Below, piece after piece: positions 9,966 to 18,160 of a DNA stretch of 64,000 nucleotides. The stretch covers positions 2,108,001-2,172,000 of the forward strand of contig NZ_CP114286.1 in the NCBI RefSeq assembly GCF_027111275.1, written 5' to 3'. How positions within the stretch are numbered: the first letter of the stretch is position 1; each line of letters starts with the position of its first letter. The notes under the pieces were generated by a model. It was not told the DNA's origin and ran no database searches. It saw nothing but the letters and a program-made list of their open reading frames with translations. Source of the DNA: Flavobacterium luteolum (GTDB taxonomy: Bacteria; Bacteroidota; Bacteroidia; Flavobacteriales; Flavobacteriaceae). Position numbers and translations under genes: made by a program.

Positions 9966-10949
9966 ATGAAAAGAATACTTATCACTGGAGCGGCAGGATT
10001 TTTAGGATCACACTTATGTGACAGATTTATCAAAGAAGGTTACTTTGTAATCGGAATGGATAATCTGATTACGGGAGATCTTAAAAATATTGAACATTTA
10101 TTCAAATTAGAAAACTTTGAGTTTTATCATCATGATATCACCAAGTTTGTTCATGTTCCAGGCGATTTAGATTATATATTACATTTTGCTTCGCCAGCAA
10201 GCCCGATAGATTATTTAAAAATTCCGATCCAAACTCTTAAGGTAGGATCTTTGGGGACGCACAATTTATTGGGATTGGCAAGAGTAAAAAAAGCAAGAAT
10301 TTTGATTGCATCTACTTCAGAAGTTTACGGAGATCCGTTGGTTCATCCACAGACGGAAGAATATTACGGGAACGTAAATACAATTGGTCCTCGAGGAGTT
10401 TATGATGAGGCAAAACGTTTTCAGGAATCAATTACAATGGCATATCATACGTTTCACGGAGTAGAGACCAGAATCGTGCGTATTTTTAACACGTACGGAC
10501 CAAGAATGCGATTGAACGACGGACGTGTAATTCCTGCTTTTATTGGACAAGCGTTACGCGGAGAAGATTTAACGATTTTTGGAGACGGAATGCAAACACG
10601 TTCTTTCTGTTATGTAGACGATCAAGTTGAAGGTATTTACAGATTATTGCATTCAGATTACGTTTATCCAGTAAACATTGGAAATCCAGATGAAATCACT
10701 ATTAAAGATTTTGCAGAAGAAATTATAAAACTGACAGGAACGAACCAGAAAGTGGTGTATCATCCACTGCCGATAAACGATCCGTTACAGCGTCAGCCAG
10801 ACACTACAAAAGCAAAAGAGTTATTAGGCTGGGAAGCAAAAGTTAACAGAGCAGAAGGAATGAAAATAACTTATGAGTATTTCAAATCATTATCTCCTGA
10901 AGAATTGGCTAAAGAAGAACACAAAGATTTTTCAAGCTATATTAAATAA
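9966..10949 (+). CDS. UDP-glucuronate decarboxylase (UDP-xylose synthase)
   Basis: This extended short-chain dehydrogenase has the NAD-binding GAAGFLG (Gly8, Gly11, Gly14), the catalytic STSE at 116-119 and Y146-x3-K150. The segments [19 protein letters not shown] and [21 protein letters not shown] are strongly diagnostic of UDP-xylose synthases, which convert UDP-glucuronate to UDP-xylose. The length of 327 residues is normal. It supplies a nucleotide sugar to the neighbouring transferases. Its codon use looks less A/T-biased than the preceding genes (3124-9964), which suggests a core gene next to variable ones. A terminator follows. Confidence 0.93.
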   Translation: MKRILITGAAGFLGSHLCDRFIKEGYFVIGMDNLITGDLKNIEHLFKLENFEFYHHDITKFVHVPGDLDYILHFASPASPIDYLKIPIQTLKVGSLGTHNLLGLARVKKARILIASTSEVYGDPLVHPQTEEYYGNVNTIGPRGVYDEAKRFQESITMAYHTFHGVETRIVRIFNTYGPRMRLNDGRVIPAFIGQALRGEDLTIFGDGMQTRSFCYVDDQVEGIYRLLHSDYVYPVNIGNPDEITIKDFAEEIIKLTGTNQKVVYHPLPINDPLQRQPDTTKAKELLGWEAKVNRAEGMKITYEYFKSLSPEELAKEEHKDFSSYIK

Positions 10950-10958
10950 TACTAAGCA

Positions 10959-10993
10959 TAGCTCGAATTTTAATTAAATTCGGGCTATTTTTT
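10959..10993 (+). terminator. Rho-independent terminator after the UDP-xylose synthase gene
   Basis: TAGCTCGAATTT at 10959-10970 pairs with AAATTCGGGCTA at 10976-10987 (one G-T pair, 5-nt loop), followed by a run of T. This ends the polysaccharide operon. Confidence 0.85.
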
Positions 10994-11024
10994 AAATAAA
11001 CTTCCCCAAAAACAATTAGCATCA

Positions 11025-11792
11025 ATGAACGAATTAGTTTCTATTATTGTACCAACATATAATACCGAAAAGTTCATTAAATCGACAATTGAGTCAGTTC
11101 AAAATCAAACTTATGCAAACTGGGAGATGATTCTGGTCGATGATGCTTCAACAGATAATACGGCTTTAATAATTGAAGGTTTTGCTGTGCAAGACAGCCG
11201 TGTTAAACTTTTTAAATTATCAGAAAATAGAGGAAATGGTTTTGCTAGAAATGCAGCTTTAGACAAAGCTACAGGAAAATATATCGCCTATTTAGATGCT
11301 GATGATTTATGGTTTCCTACTAAATTAGAAAAGCAAATACAGTTTTTAAAAGCAAATAATTTGCACTTTACTTTTAGTTATTATGATTCTATCGATGAAG
11401 AGGGAAATAATTTGAATAGAAGGGTTGAATCTCCAAATCCTTTAACCTATAAAGAATTATTTTTCTGTAATTATGTAGGTAATTTGACGGCTATTTATGA
11501 TGTCGATTATTTCGGAAAAATTATTCTTGAAACTTCACAAAAACGCCAAGATTGGAGAATATGGCTTACGATTTTAAAAGAAATTAAAATAGCCAAACCA
11601 GTTCCAGAACCTTTGGCATTTTATAGAATTAGAAAAGATTCTGTTTCTTCATCCAAATTTAAATTGATTAAACACAATTTTGGCGTTTACAGAGAATTTC
11701 ACGGATACAATCTCGTTTTTTCTATTTTGTTGATGATGAGGTTTTTGTTTACTCAGTTGATAATCAAACCAAATTATATTAAGAAGATTTAA
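11025..11792 (+). CDS. GT2-family glycosyltransferase
   Basis: The N-terminus has LVSIIVPTYNTEKFIKSTIESVQNQTYANWEMILVDDASTDNT, and the metal site is AYLDADDLWFPTKLEKQI (about residues 88-105). The RQDWRIWLTILK segment and the length of 255 residues are typical of the WcaA/RfaG-like GT2 enzymes that decorate Flavobacterium surface glycans. The gene stands alone behind the terminator at 10959 and is followed by the palindrome/terminator at 11818. It ends the polysaccharide region. The substrates are unknown. Confidence 0.88.
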   Translation: MNELVSIIVPTYNTEKFIKSTIESVQNQTYANWEMILVDDASTDNTALIIEGFAVQDSRVKLFKLSENRGNGFARNAALDKATGKYIAYLDADDLWFPTKLEKQIQFLKANNLHFTFSYYDSIDEEGNNLNRRVESPNPLTYKELFFCNYVGNLTAIYDVDYFGKIILETSQKRQDWRIWLTILKEIKIAKPVPEPLAFYRIRKDSVSSSKFKLIKHNFGVYREFHGYNLVFSILLMMRFLFTQLIIKPNYIKKI

Positions 11793-11817
11793 AGTTCAAC
11801 TTGAAGAATTTCGATAG

Positions 11818-11852
11818 AATTGGAGGTCGCAATTTGAGACCTCCAATTTTTT
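11818..11852 (+). terminator. Terminator-like palindrome that also reads as an ORF6N coding motif
   Basis: An 11-bp perfect stem, AATTGGAGGTC at 11818-11828 and GACCTCCAATT at 11838-11848 with a 9-nt loop, is followed by a T run, so it fits a terminator for the GT2 gene. Read on the minus strand, the whole 31 nt encodes NWRSQIATSN. This closely matches NWKSQIVISN encoded inside the neighbouring ORF6N gene by another 31-nt palindrome (12206-12236). Confidence 0.75.
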
Positions 11853-11881
11853 CAAACCGATATATAAATGATAAACTTGAT

Positions 11882-11896
11882 GTCACAATTTGTGAC
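11882..11896. repeat. Palindrome GTCACAA-T-TTGTGAC, ORF6N-motif copy
   Basis: This is a perfect 15-nt palindrome lying 9 bp beyond the ORF6N stop codon. On the minus strand the local sequence reads RSQIVTS, again the ORF6N motif. The flanks do not resemble ORF6N coding sequence, so only the motif is shared. Confidence 0.75.
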
Positions 11897-11905
11897 CTTA
11901 AAGAA

Positions 11906-12433
11906 CTATTTTTTATAGCCAATTTTCACTCTTTCAGATTCATTTTCTTTCTTATCAGTCAGTTCATCCAAATAAGAAAATACCAATTCGATGTTTTTAT
12001 CATGATTCTCTAACTTCTTCTGGATTTGTAAAATATCAACTTTAATTTCTGTTGTATCCAAAAGCATTTGTCTCACTTTCGTAAAAATTCGCATAATTTG
12101 AATGTTGGTTTGAATAGCTTTGTCGCTTTTTAAGACACTTGACAACATTAAAACGCCATGTTCAGTGAAAGCTGTTGGAATTTTACGTAAACCCATTTTT
12201 TCAGAATTGGAAATCACAATTTGTGATTTCCAATTTTCAAATTCTGATTTATTGAGTTCAAACATAAAATCTTCTGGAAATCTAGATATGTTCCTTTTAA
12301 CTGCTTGGTTTAAAATTCGTGTCTCAACTCCATAAAGTAATGCCAAATCACGATCCAGCATCACTTTTTGACCTCGGATAAAATATATTTTATTTGAAAT
12401 TGTTTCTTCAGAAAGTAAAGAACGATCTTCCAT
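11906..12433 (-). CDS. ORF6N-domain DNA-binding protein
   Basis: The N-terminal ORF6N domain (about residues 10-95) is clear: ISNKIYFIRGQKVMLDRDLALLYGVETRILNQAVKRNISRFPEDFMFEL, then the motif NWKSQIVISN and RKIPTAFTEHGVLMLSSVL. The C-terminal 75 residues form a predicted coiled coil. The family comes from phage KilA-N/antirepressor-type proteins and is common as lone chromosomal genes in Bacteroidetes; its role there is unknown. The codons for NWKSQIVISN form a 31-nt perfect palindrome, and two related palindromes lie just 3' of the gene. It is oriented against the GT2 gene and stands apart from any prophage. Confidence 0.88.
   Translation of the reverse strand: MEDRSLLSEETISNKIYFIRGQKVMLDRDLALLYGVETRILNQAVKRNISRFPEDFMFELNKSEFENWKSQIVISNSEKMGLRKIPTAFTEHGVLMLSSVLKSDKAIQTNIQIMRIFTKVRQMLLDTTEIKVDILQIQKKLENHDKNIELVFSYLDELTDKKENESERVKIGYKK
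12206..12236. repeat. 31-nt perfect palindrome inside the ORF6N gene
   Basis: The arms AATTGGAAATCACAA and TTGTGATTTCCAATT are separated by a single T. The sequence lies in frame within the ORF6N coding region and encodes NWKSQIVISN on the minus strand. Related palindromes occur at 11818-11848 and 11882-11896. Confidence 0.85.
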
Positions 12434-12475
12434 AAGTTTTTAATTAGAAAAACAAATGTAAGATTTTATATATAA

Positions 12476-13786
12476 TTATAAATATGATTTAAATTGTTTT
12501 AGTTTCCCACGATTGGTTCTCTCTAAAACTGTTTTTCTTGTAAAGGTGAAGTTTAAATTGGGCTCTAAATACAAATCGATAGCTTCTTTTATTTTTTGAA
12601 TTTGTTCTGAAACTAATTCTTTTTCAGCAATATATTCAATTTCAAAAGTATCTATTTGGGTTTGTTTGATAATGAATTCTTTTACGTTTCCATCGTCTTC
12701 AATTATGCTTTTGGTTACATAATAAAATGTCAATCCAGGCGATTTTTTTCCGCTTGGTAAAATCGCAAGATCATTTGTTCGGCCAGTTAGTTTTTTTAAA
12801 ATTGGTTTTTGAGGAGTACTTTTTTCGTCCAGAATTCCAATGTCGCCAATTTCATATCTGATAAAAGGGGTTGATTTATTGAAGAGCGAAGTAATTACAA
12901 TTTTTCCTTCCGTTCCATGTGGAACAGGATTGTTGTTCTCGTCTAAAATTTCTACAAAAAGGGTTTCTGAATTTATTTGCCATTCTCCTTGAGGGTTTTC
13001 AAAAGCAATTAAATCCAATTCAGATGCACCGTATTCACTGATAATTGGAATTCCGAATTGTTTTTCTAGTAATTTTTTATCCATTTTAAAAAGCATTTCT
13101 GACGTAACAAAACAAGCTTTTAAAGTTGGACAGACTTCTTTTAAAATGATGTTTTTCTGTGCTAAATATTTAGCAAATAAAACAATCGAACTCGTGTAAC
13201 CATTGATATAATCAAATTTTTTAATTCTGAATTTATGTAGAAATTTTTCTAATACATCATCAGACAAATCAAAAACAGGAAAACGATAACGATGTGTTAA
13301 AAAGTCTTTGAGACGTTCTTTTTGATAACCAATAAGATCCATTGGAATTCCGTAAAAACGTGCTTGATAGGAATGATTAAAATCGATTCCAAACCAACCA
13401 AAGCGCATAATATTCGAAGCCCAAGTCAAGGCATGGCAATATTTATCTTTACCAAAAACAAAAGGAGTTCCGCTTGATCCCGATGTTTTGTTGAGGTAAA
13501 TGTTTTTTTTTGAATAACCTTTAGAAAGCCTTTCTTCGAGTGTATTTTGAAGATTTTGCTTATTTAAGACAGGAAGATCATTCCAATTTTTAATTTTTTT
13601 GTGTTCCACCAAATCGCAATAAAAAGAATTGTTATTTAAATGAAAATCAACAATTTCTTTCTTTTTATTTTCAAGAAATGTGACGTATTCTTCTTCAGAA
13701 AAACGAACAATTTCACACAATTCGCTTTTTGCTTTCTTTATAGGAAAACCATTTAATTTTAGTGAAAGATCAAAAAGGTGAATCAT
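12476..13786 (-). CDS. PaaK/CapK-like adenylate-forming ligase
   Basis: This resembles phenylacetate-CoA ligase/CapK proteins: the phosphate-binding loop NKTSGSSGTPFVFGKD (about residues 100-115), then EYGASELDLIAF, the GTEGKIVITSLFNKSTPFIRYEIGDIG core and a C-terminal hinge and lid domain. Such enzymes adenylate a carboxylic acid and pass it to CoA or an acceptor. Relatives in capsule clusters are often linked to acyl or amino decoration of glycans. Its ATG overlaps the stop of the upstream methyltransferase by 4 bp, so the two are co-translated. The substrate is unknown. It is distinct from the ligase at 46202, which belongs to the pigment operon. Confidence 0.85.
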   Translation of the reverse strand: MIHLFDLSLKLNGFPIKKAKSELCEIVRFSEEEYVTFLENKKKEIVDFHLNNNSFYCDLVEHKKIKNWNDLPVLNKQNLQNTLEERLSKGYSKKNIYLNKTSGSSGTPFVFGKDKYCHALTWASNIMRFGWFGIDFNHSYQARFYGIPMDLIGYQKERLKDFLTHRYRFPVFDLSDDVLEKFLHKFRIKKFDYINGYTSSIVLFAKYLAQKNIILKEVCPTLKACFVTSEMLFKMDKKLLEKQFGIPIISEYGASELDLIAFENPQGEWQINSETLFVEILDENNNPVPHGTEGKIVITSLFNKSTPFIRYEIGDIGILDEKSTPQKPILKKLTGRTNDLAILPSGKKSPGLTFYYVTKSIIEDDGNVKEFIIKQTQIDTFEIEYIAEKELVSEQIQKIKEAIDLYLEPNLNFTFTRKTVLERTNRGKLKQFKSYL

Positions 13787-14652
13787 GATATTTTTAAAAC
13801 AATATTTATACTTCCGGCCGTCAACTCTTTTTCTGAATATTTCAAGAAATCTTCATGTAATTTTAAACTTTTAAATTTTTGTTCTTGAGGAGAGTTTGAC
13901 ATTGGATTGTCATGAGAAATATAAACAATTTCTAAATCTAAAGAATTGAAAATATCTAGATATTGAGGAAGCCTTAATCTATTATGATAATCAAATCTTG
14001 TTTGGATATTATCCCATTCTTCAGAACTATATTTCAAAAATTCTTGAAGAGACAAAGATTTATCAGAATATGCCCTGTGATCACTCGGAGAAATAAAATG
14101 TATAATATAAGATTCCTTAGGTAAAGAGCTCTTAAATTTTTTATGCATTTCTTTTATATCTTCAGGAGTTACATGCTCTAGAACAAATCTTGAAAAAACA
14201 ATATCTGCTTTAGGAATTTCGGCATCTATTATATTTTGAAATGGAAAATAATGAACATTTTCAGGTAACGAATATTGATTATTGCTTGCAGTTATATCGC
14301 AATTATATATTTTTGAAAATAAAGAATTAAACCTAAGTATATTTTTTGTTTGATAATGCTTGTTTATATCAAAAGTGTAGACGTTTTTTAGTTTATACTT
14401 GTGAATTAGAATATATGGTGATATTGGTAACCATCCTGATCCTATTTCAATCGCTGATTTGTTTTGCAGATCAATTTTTAAACTCGAAAAAATTGAACCT
14501 AAAGAATTAAACGTGTTTTCTGTACTTTTTAATTTTCCTTCAATATTTTTATTTTCAGATACATTTTGTAATTGATGATAGATTTTTGAACCCAGCGAAT
14601 GTGGAAGAGTACTAAGAGCCTTGAAAATATATGTTTTTACGTAATGCTTCAT
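13783..14652 (-). CDS. Class I SAM-dependent methyltransferase
   Basis: The SAM site is recognisable as SAIEIGSGWLPISPYIL (about residues 65-81, E-x-G-x-G) followed by VYTFDINKH. An ADIVFSRFVLEHVTPEDIKEMHKKF segment is typical of Methyltransf_11-type folds. The N-terminal 60 residues are helical. It forms a two-gene operon with the PaaK-like ligase (ATGA overlap) and is divergent from purD. Acting on a glycan or lipid in the neighbouring polysaccharide pathway is plausible but unproven. The start at 14652 is supported by a promoter element 13 bp upstream. Confidence 0.82.
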   Translation of the reverse strand: MKHYVKTYIFKALSTLPHSLGSKIYHQLQNVSENKNIEGKLKSTENTFNSLGSIFSSLKIDLQNKSAIEIGSGWLPISPYILIHKYKLKNVYTFDINKHYQTKNILRFNSLFSKIYNCDITASNNQYSLPENVHYFPFQNIIDAEIPKADIVFSRFVLEHVTPEDIKEMHKKFKSSLPKESYIIHFISPSDHRAYSDKSLSLQEFLKYSSEEWDNIQTRFDYHNRLRLPQYLDIFNSLDLEIVYISHDNPMSNSPQEQKFKSLKLHEDFLKYSEKELTAGSINIVLKIS

Positions 14653-14665
14653 CGTCAGATTTTTG

Positions 14666-14674
14666 TCAAAAATA
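14666..14674 (-). promoter_or_regulatory. -7 promoter element TATTTTTGA for the methyltransferase operon
   Basis: On the minus strand this matches TAnnTTTG and lies 13 bp before the ATG at 14652, predicting a very short leader. Confidence 0.5.
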
Positions 14675-14750
14675 ATGTTTAGGAATTACTAACAGTATAG
14701 AACCAACAACTTTTTAGAGATTTAATTATTTTTTACGTTCAAAAGCAATT

Positions 14751-14759
14751 ATTTTTGCA
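14751..14759 (+). promoter_or_regulatory. -7 promoter element TATTTTTGC for purD
   Basis: A perfect TAnnTTTGC lies 23 bp before the purD ATG. It shares the 130-bp intergenic region with the divergent methyltransferase promoter. Confidence 0.6.
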
Positions 14760-14782
14760 CCACAACTAAATATAACAACACC

Positions 14783-16057
14783 ATGACAATTTTACTATTG
14801 GGATCAGGCGGAAGAGAGCATGCATTTGCATGGAAAATGACTCAAAGTCCGCTTTGCGAAAAACTTTTTGTAGTGCCTGGAAATGCAGGAACTGCCGCAA
14901 TCGCTGAAAACGTTGCAATATCTGCAACTGATTTTGAAGCTGTAAAAGCATTAGTACTTAAAGAAAATATAAGTTTAGTAGTCGTAGGGCCAGAAGATCC
15001 GTTAGTAAAAGGTATTTATGATTATTTTAAAAACGACGAAAGTTTAAAAAATATTCCAGTTATTGGGCCATCAAAATTAGGTGCACAATTAGAGGGAAGT
15101 AAAGAATTTGCAAAAGAATTCTTGATGAAACATAATATTCCAACTGCAGCTTATGACAGTTTTACTGCTGAAACAGTCGAAGAAGGATGTAAATTCCTTG
15201 AAACCTTACAGCCTCCTTTCGTTTTAAAAGCAGACGGATTAGCGGCTGGAAAAGGTGTTTTGATTATTCAAGATCTTGAAGAAGCAAAAACAGAATTACG
15301 CAATATGCTGGTTCATGCTAAATTTGGAACAGCAAGTGCAAAAGTAGTTATCGAAGAATTTTTGGACGGAATCGAATTAAGCTGTTTCGTTTTAACTGAT
15401 GGAAAAAGCTATAAAATTCTTCCAACTGCAAAAGATTACAAACGAATTGGCGAAGGTGATACAGGTTTAAACACAGGTGGAATGGGAGCAGTTTCTCCAG
15501 TTCCTTACGTAGATGCTGTTTTGATGGAAAAAATCGAAACTCGCATCGTAAAACCAACAATCGAAGGTTTCCAGAAAGACGGAATCGAATATAAAGGTTT
15601 TGTATTTATTGGACTGATTAATGTAAAAGGAGAACCAATTGTTATTGAATACAATGTGAGAATGGGTGATCCTGAAACTGAAGTTGTGGTTCCGAGACTG
15701 AAATCAGATTTAGTTGAATTGTTCTTGTCTGTTGCAGATCAAAAATTAGGAGACTTTAATTTAGAAGTTGATCCAAGAAGTGCAACAACTGTAATGGTCG
15801 TTTCTGGCGGATATCCTGAGGATTTTGAAAAAGGAAAAGTAATTTCTGGATTAGAAAATGTGACAGATTCGATAGTTTTTCACGCAGGAACAAAATTAGA
15901 TAATGAAAATGTCGTTACTAATGGAGGACGTGTAATTGCTGTAACTTCTTATGGAGACAATTTCCAAGAGGCCATAAAAAAATCTTATCAAAACATAGAT
16001 AAACTAAGCTTTGATAAGATGTATTTTAGAAAAGATATCGGTTTTGATTTAATCTAA
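14783..16057 (+). CDS. purD: Phosphoribosylamine-glycine ligase (GAR synthetase)
   Basis: This is the full-length (424 residues) ATP-grasp enzyme of purine synthesis, which joins phosphoribosylamine and glycine. The N-terminus TILLLGSGGREHAFAWK, the VVGPEDPLVKGI segment, the ATP-grasp loop KADGLAAGKGV (about residues 151-161), NTGGMGAVSP and EYNVRMGDPETEVVVPRL are all diagnostic. The ATG at 14783 fits the family start. The gene is monocistronic, with its own promoter and a bidirectional-looking terminator behind it. As I recall, the downstream order (DUF6341, DUF6427, upp, DUF4254, GT9) is common in Flavobacteriaceae. Confidence 0.97.
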   Translation: MTILLLGSGGREHAFAWKMTQSPLCEKLFVVPGNAGTAAIAENVAISATDFEAVKALVLKENISLVVVGPEDPLVKGIYDYFKNDESLKNIPVIGPSKLGAQLEGSKEFAKEFLMKHNIPTAAYDSFTAETVEEGCKFLETLQPPFVLKADGLAAGKGVLIIQDLEEAKTELRNMLVHAKFGTASAKVVIEEFLDGIELSCFVLTDGKSYKILPTAKDYKRIGEGDTGLNTGGMGAVSPVPYVDAVLMEKIETRIVKPTIEGFQKDGIEYKGFVFIGLINVKGEPIVIEYNVRMGDPETEVVVPRLKSDLVELFLSVADQKLGDFNLEVDPRSATTVMVVSGGYPEDFEKGKVISGLENVTDSIVFHAGTKLDNENVVTNGGRVIAVTSYGDNFQEAIKKSYQNIDKLSFDKMYFRKDIGFDLI

Positions 16058-16069
16058 AAATAAAATTCA

Positions 16070-16102
16070 CAAGCCCTTTTTAATTAAAGGGTTTGATTTT
16101 TT
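16070..16102 (+). terminator. Terminator after purD
   Basis: CAAGCCCTTT at 16070-16079 pairs with AAAGGGTTTG at 16086-16095 (one G-T pair), followed by ATTTTTT. It also lies directly behind the convergent small membrane gene and may serve both. Confidence 0.8.
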
Positions 16103-16331
16103 ATTTTAAAAATGAATGAGCCGTAGTATCTTGGTTTTCTGTTCCAGCGTCATCAAAAATACGTAATTGTTTAATCCAATAAACGATTGCGCATGCACAG
16201 ATGATCATGAAAATCCAGTTAATAGTGTTTGCACCAAACCATGTAATTAATTCCAAACGACGTAAAAAGTCAAGAGGAGCAAACAAAATGTTAACGAATA
16301 AGTATTGTATTCCTTCAAAAAAAGCTGTCAT
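16101..16331 (-). CDS. Small membrane protein (DUF6341-type)
   Basis: The protein is 76 residues with two hydrophobic stretches (about residues 6-20 and 34-52, WFGANTINWIFMIICACAIVYWI) and a short polar tail ending HSFLK. It resembles the Bacteroidetes DUF6341 family as I remember it; no function is known. It lies convergent to purD. The 140-bp gap in front of it separates it from the divergent DUF6427 gene, and such genes are usually found together in Flavobacteriaceae. Single-gene transcription is likely. Confidence 0.7.
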   Translation of the reverse strand: MTAFFEGIQYLFVNILFAPLDFLRRLELITWFGANTINWIFMIICACAIVYWIKQLRIFDDAGTENQDTTAHSFLK

Positions 16332-16472
16332 AATTCTTTAAAATTATATGTTATTTATTGTTGTGTAATGCTTTGAAGATAAAATTCTTTTAAACGAATC
16401 TTTTTTCAACTTGTTCTGTTTTCCTTTCAAACAAGTATTATCTTTACAATCACAAAAGTATAAAATATCCTT

Positions 16473-17402
16473 ATGATAACAAGTGTTTTTAAAAAATCTA
16501 CGCCATTAAATTATTCATTGGTTGTAATTTTAATACTGGTTTTCTTTTTTATGTTCCAAATTAAAGACCCTTCTTGGGTTACTTCTTATTTTTTGGCTTT
16601 TCAAAAAGTGAGTTTGTTATGCTTTATTTTGGCTTCTTTTTTTATGATTAATTTCATTGTAAAAAAGAACGGACTCAGTAAAGACAATGGTTACGCGATA
16701 CTTTTTTACTTATTGTTTATTTTATTTTTTCCAACAATATTTAATGATTCAAATGTTATCTATGCCAATTTTTTTATTTTATTGGCACTTCGAAGATTGA
16801 TTTCGCTGCAATCTCTGAAAGCATCAAAAGAAAAAATATTTGATGCTGCATTTTGGATTTTTGTAGCTTCTTTATTTCAATTTTGGAGCGTTCTCTTCTT
16901 AATATTGGTATATATATCCATTATTTTTCACGTTTCAAGAGATTATAGAAACTGGGTTCTTCCTTTTATAGCATTTTTAGCCGTTGCGATTTTATTTTAC
17001 ATGACATCATTAATTTTCAAATTTGATGCTGTAGCCTTCATTCAGGAAAGAGCTGTTATCGATTTTAGAATTGATTATTTTAAGAATAATTATGAAAATG
17101 CAGCACTTTCAATATATACCGCTGTAGCTTTGTTTTTTGTTACTTCGATGTTAATGACATTGTCAAACAGACCACAAATTGTACATTCTTCGTATAAGAA
17201 AATTGTAGCTTGCTTTTTTATAGCCGCTTTTGTTTACATCGTTTCACCAAATAAAAGCAACGATTTATTATTGTTTAGTATTGCTCCGTTAACGGTTATG
17301 GCAACAAGTCATATAGAATATATGCAGCAGAAACTGAATAACGAAATTGTTTATTATACGCTGATTGTGTGTAGTTTATTTACGTTTTTCTCTCAATTAT
17401 AA
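16473..17402 (+). CDS. Polytopic membrane protein (DUF6427-type)
   Basis: The protein is 309 residues with about eight to nine membrane segments, starting at LNYSLVVILILVFFFMFQI, and a charged TSHIEYMQQKLNNE loop near the end. From memory this is the Bacteroidetes family DUF6427, sometimes mislabelled as uracil phosphoribosyltransferase because of its neighbour upp. The real upp lies convergent and overlaps its 3' end by 6 bp. No enzymatic motif is visible. Transport or an envelope function is only a guess from topology. Confidence 0.72.
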   Translation: MITSVFKKSTPLNYSLVVILILVFFFMFQIKDPSWVTSYFLAFQKVSLLCFILASFFMINFIVKKNGLSKDNGYAILFYLLFILFFPTIFNDSNVIYANFFILLALRRLISLQSLKASKEKIFDAAFWIFVASLFQFWSVLFLILVYISIIFHVSRDYRNWVLPFIAFLAVAILFYMTSLIFKFDAVAFIQERAVIDFRIDYFKNNYENAALSIYTAVALFFVTSMLMTLSNRPQIVHSSYKKIVACFFIAAFVYIVSPNKSNDLLLFSIAPLTVMATSHIEYMQQKLNNEIVYYTLIVCSLFTFFSQL

Positions 17403-18050
17403 TTTACTTCCGTAAGCAAGATCGCCAGCATCGCCAAGGCCAGGAACAATGTAGTTTTTTTCATTTAGTTTTTCGTCTAGAGAAGCTACCCATAAATGAC
17501 AGTTTTCAGGAAGATTTTCCTCAAGATAGGCTATTCCTTCTGGAGCAGCGATAACAACTATAATATGCAGTTCTGTTGGAGAAGCATTTTCGATTAGTTT
17601 TTTATGAACAGCTACAATTGATTGCCCTGTAGCCAGCATTGGGTCGAGAAGCAAAACAGTTTTATTATTTAAGTCTGAAATTGCCTGATATTCAACTCGA
17701 ATCTCAAATTCATCATCATTGTTTGGGTGAAATCTACAGGCAGATACAAAACTGTTTTCGGCATGATCAAAATAATTTAAAAAACCATTGTGCAATGGTA
17801 ATCCGGCCCGTAGAATAGGACATAATACCAAGTCGGTATCAATTTCTGTTGTTTTTTTGATTCCAAGTGGGGTTTGAATATCTACATTTTTATAAGGTAA
17901 AATTTTGCTTAGTTCATAAGCCATAATTTCGCCAATGCGTTCAATATTTCTACGAAAACGCATGCTGTCATTTTGAACATTTACATTTCGGATCTGGCCT
18001 AAAAAATGATTTAAGACACTGTTGTTCTCAGAGATATAATGGATTTTCAT
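17397..18050 (-). CDS. upp: Uracil phosphoribosyltransferase
   Basis: The enzyme salvages uracil to UMP with PRPP. The PRPP loop is VLLLDPMLATGQSIVAVHKKL (about residues 132-152), the C-terminal uracil site is NYIVPGLGDAGDLAYGSKL, and LVLCPILRAGLPLHNGF is the usual middle motif. The length of 217 residues is normal. The ATG at 18050 starts MKIHYISENNSVLNHFL. It is transcribed away from the DUF4254 gene, with which it shares a divergent promoter region. Its 3' end overlaps the convergent membrane gene by 6 bp. Confidence 0.95.
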   Translation of the reverse strand: MKIHYISENNSVLNHFLGQIRNVNVQNDSMRFRRNIERIGEIMAYELSKILPYKNVDIQTPLGIKKTTEIDTDLVLCPILRAGLPLHNGFLNYFDHAENSFVSACRFHPNNDDEFEIRVEYQAISDLNNKTVLLLDPMLATGQSIVAVHKKLIENASPTELHIIVVIAAPEGIAYLEENLPENCHLWVASLDEKLNEKNYIVPGLGDAGDLAYGSKL

Positions 18051-18110
18051 ATTATTTTTTTAGAAGATCAATTGTTTTTTAAGAATAATTGAAAAATTGA
18101 TGTTTTTTTT

Positions 18111-18141
18111 CAAAGTATAAAAGTATAAAAAGTATCTTTGT
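18111..18141. promoter_or_regulatory. Divergent promoter pair between upp and the DUF4254 gene
   Basis: A quasi-palindrome carries two outward-facing -7 like elements: TATCTTTGT on the plus strand at 18133-18141, and TATACTTTG on the minus strand at 18111-18119. The plus element matches TAnnTTTG well. The minus element is one base out of register, so that half is weaker. Confidence 0.5.
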
Positions 18142-18160
18142 TTTATAAAAAAATAAAAAC

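Noticed and set aside
11849..11881. Remnants of further ORF6N genes around the extragenic palindromes
   Set aside because: Outside the palindromes the reading frame does not resemble the ORF6N sequence that should follow (no EKMGLRK or FTEHGV).
11801..12013. 70-residue plus-strand frame across the ORF6N 3' region
   Set aside because: It crosses a terminator palindrome and is antisense to a well-supported ORF6N gene.
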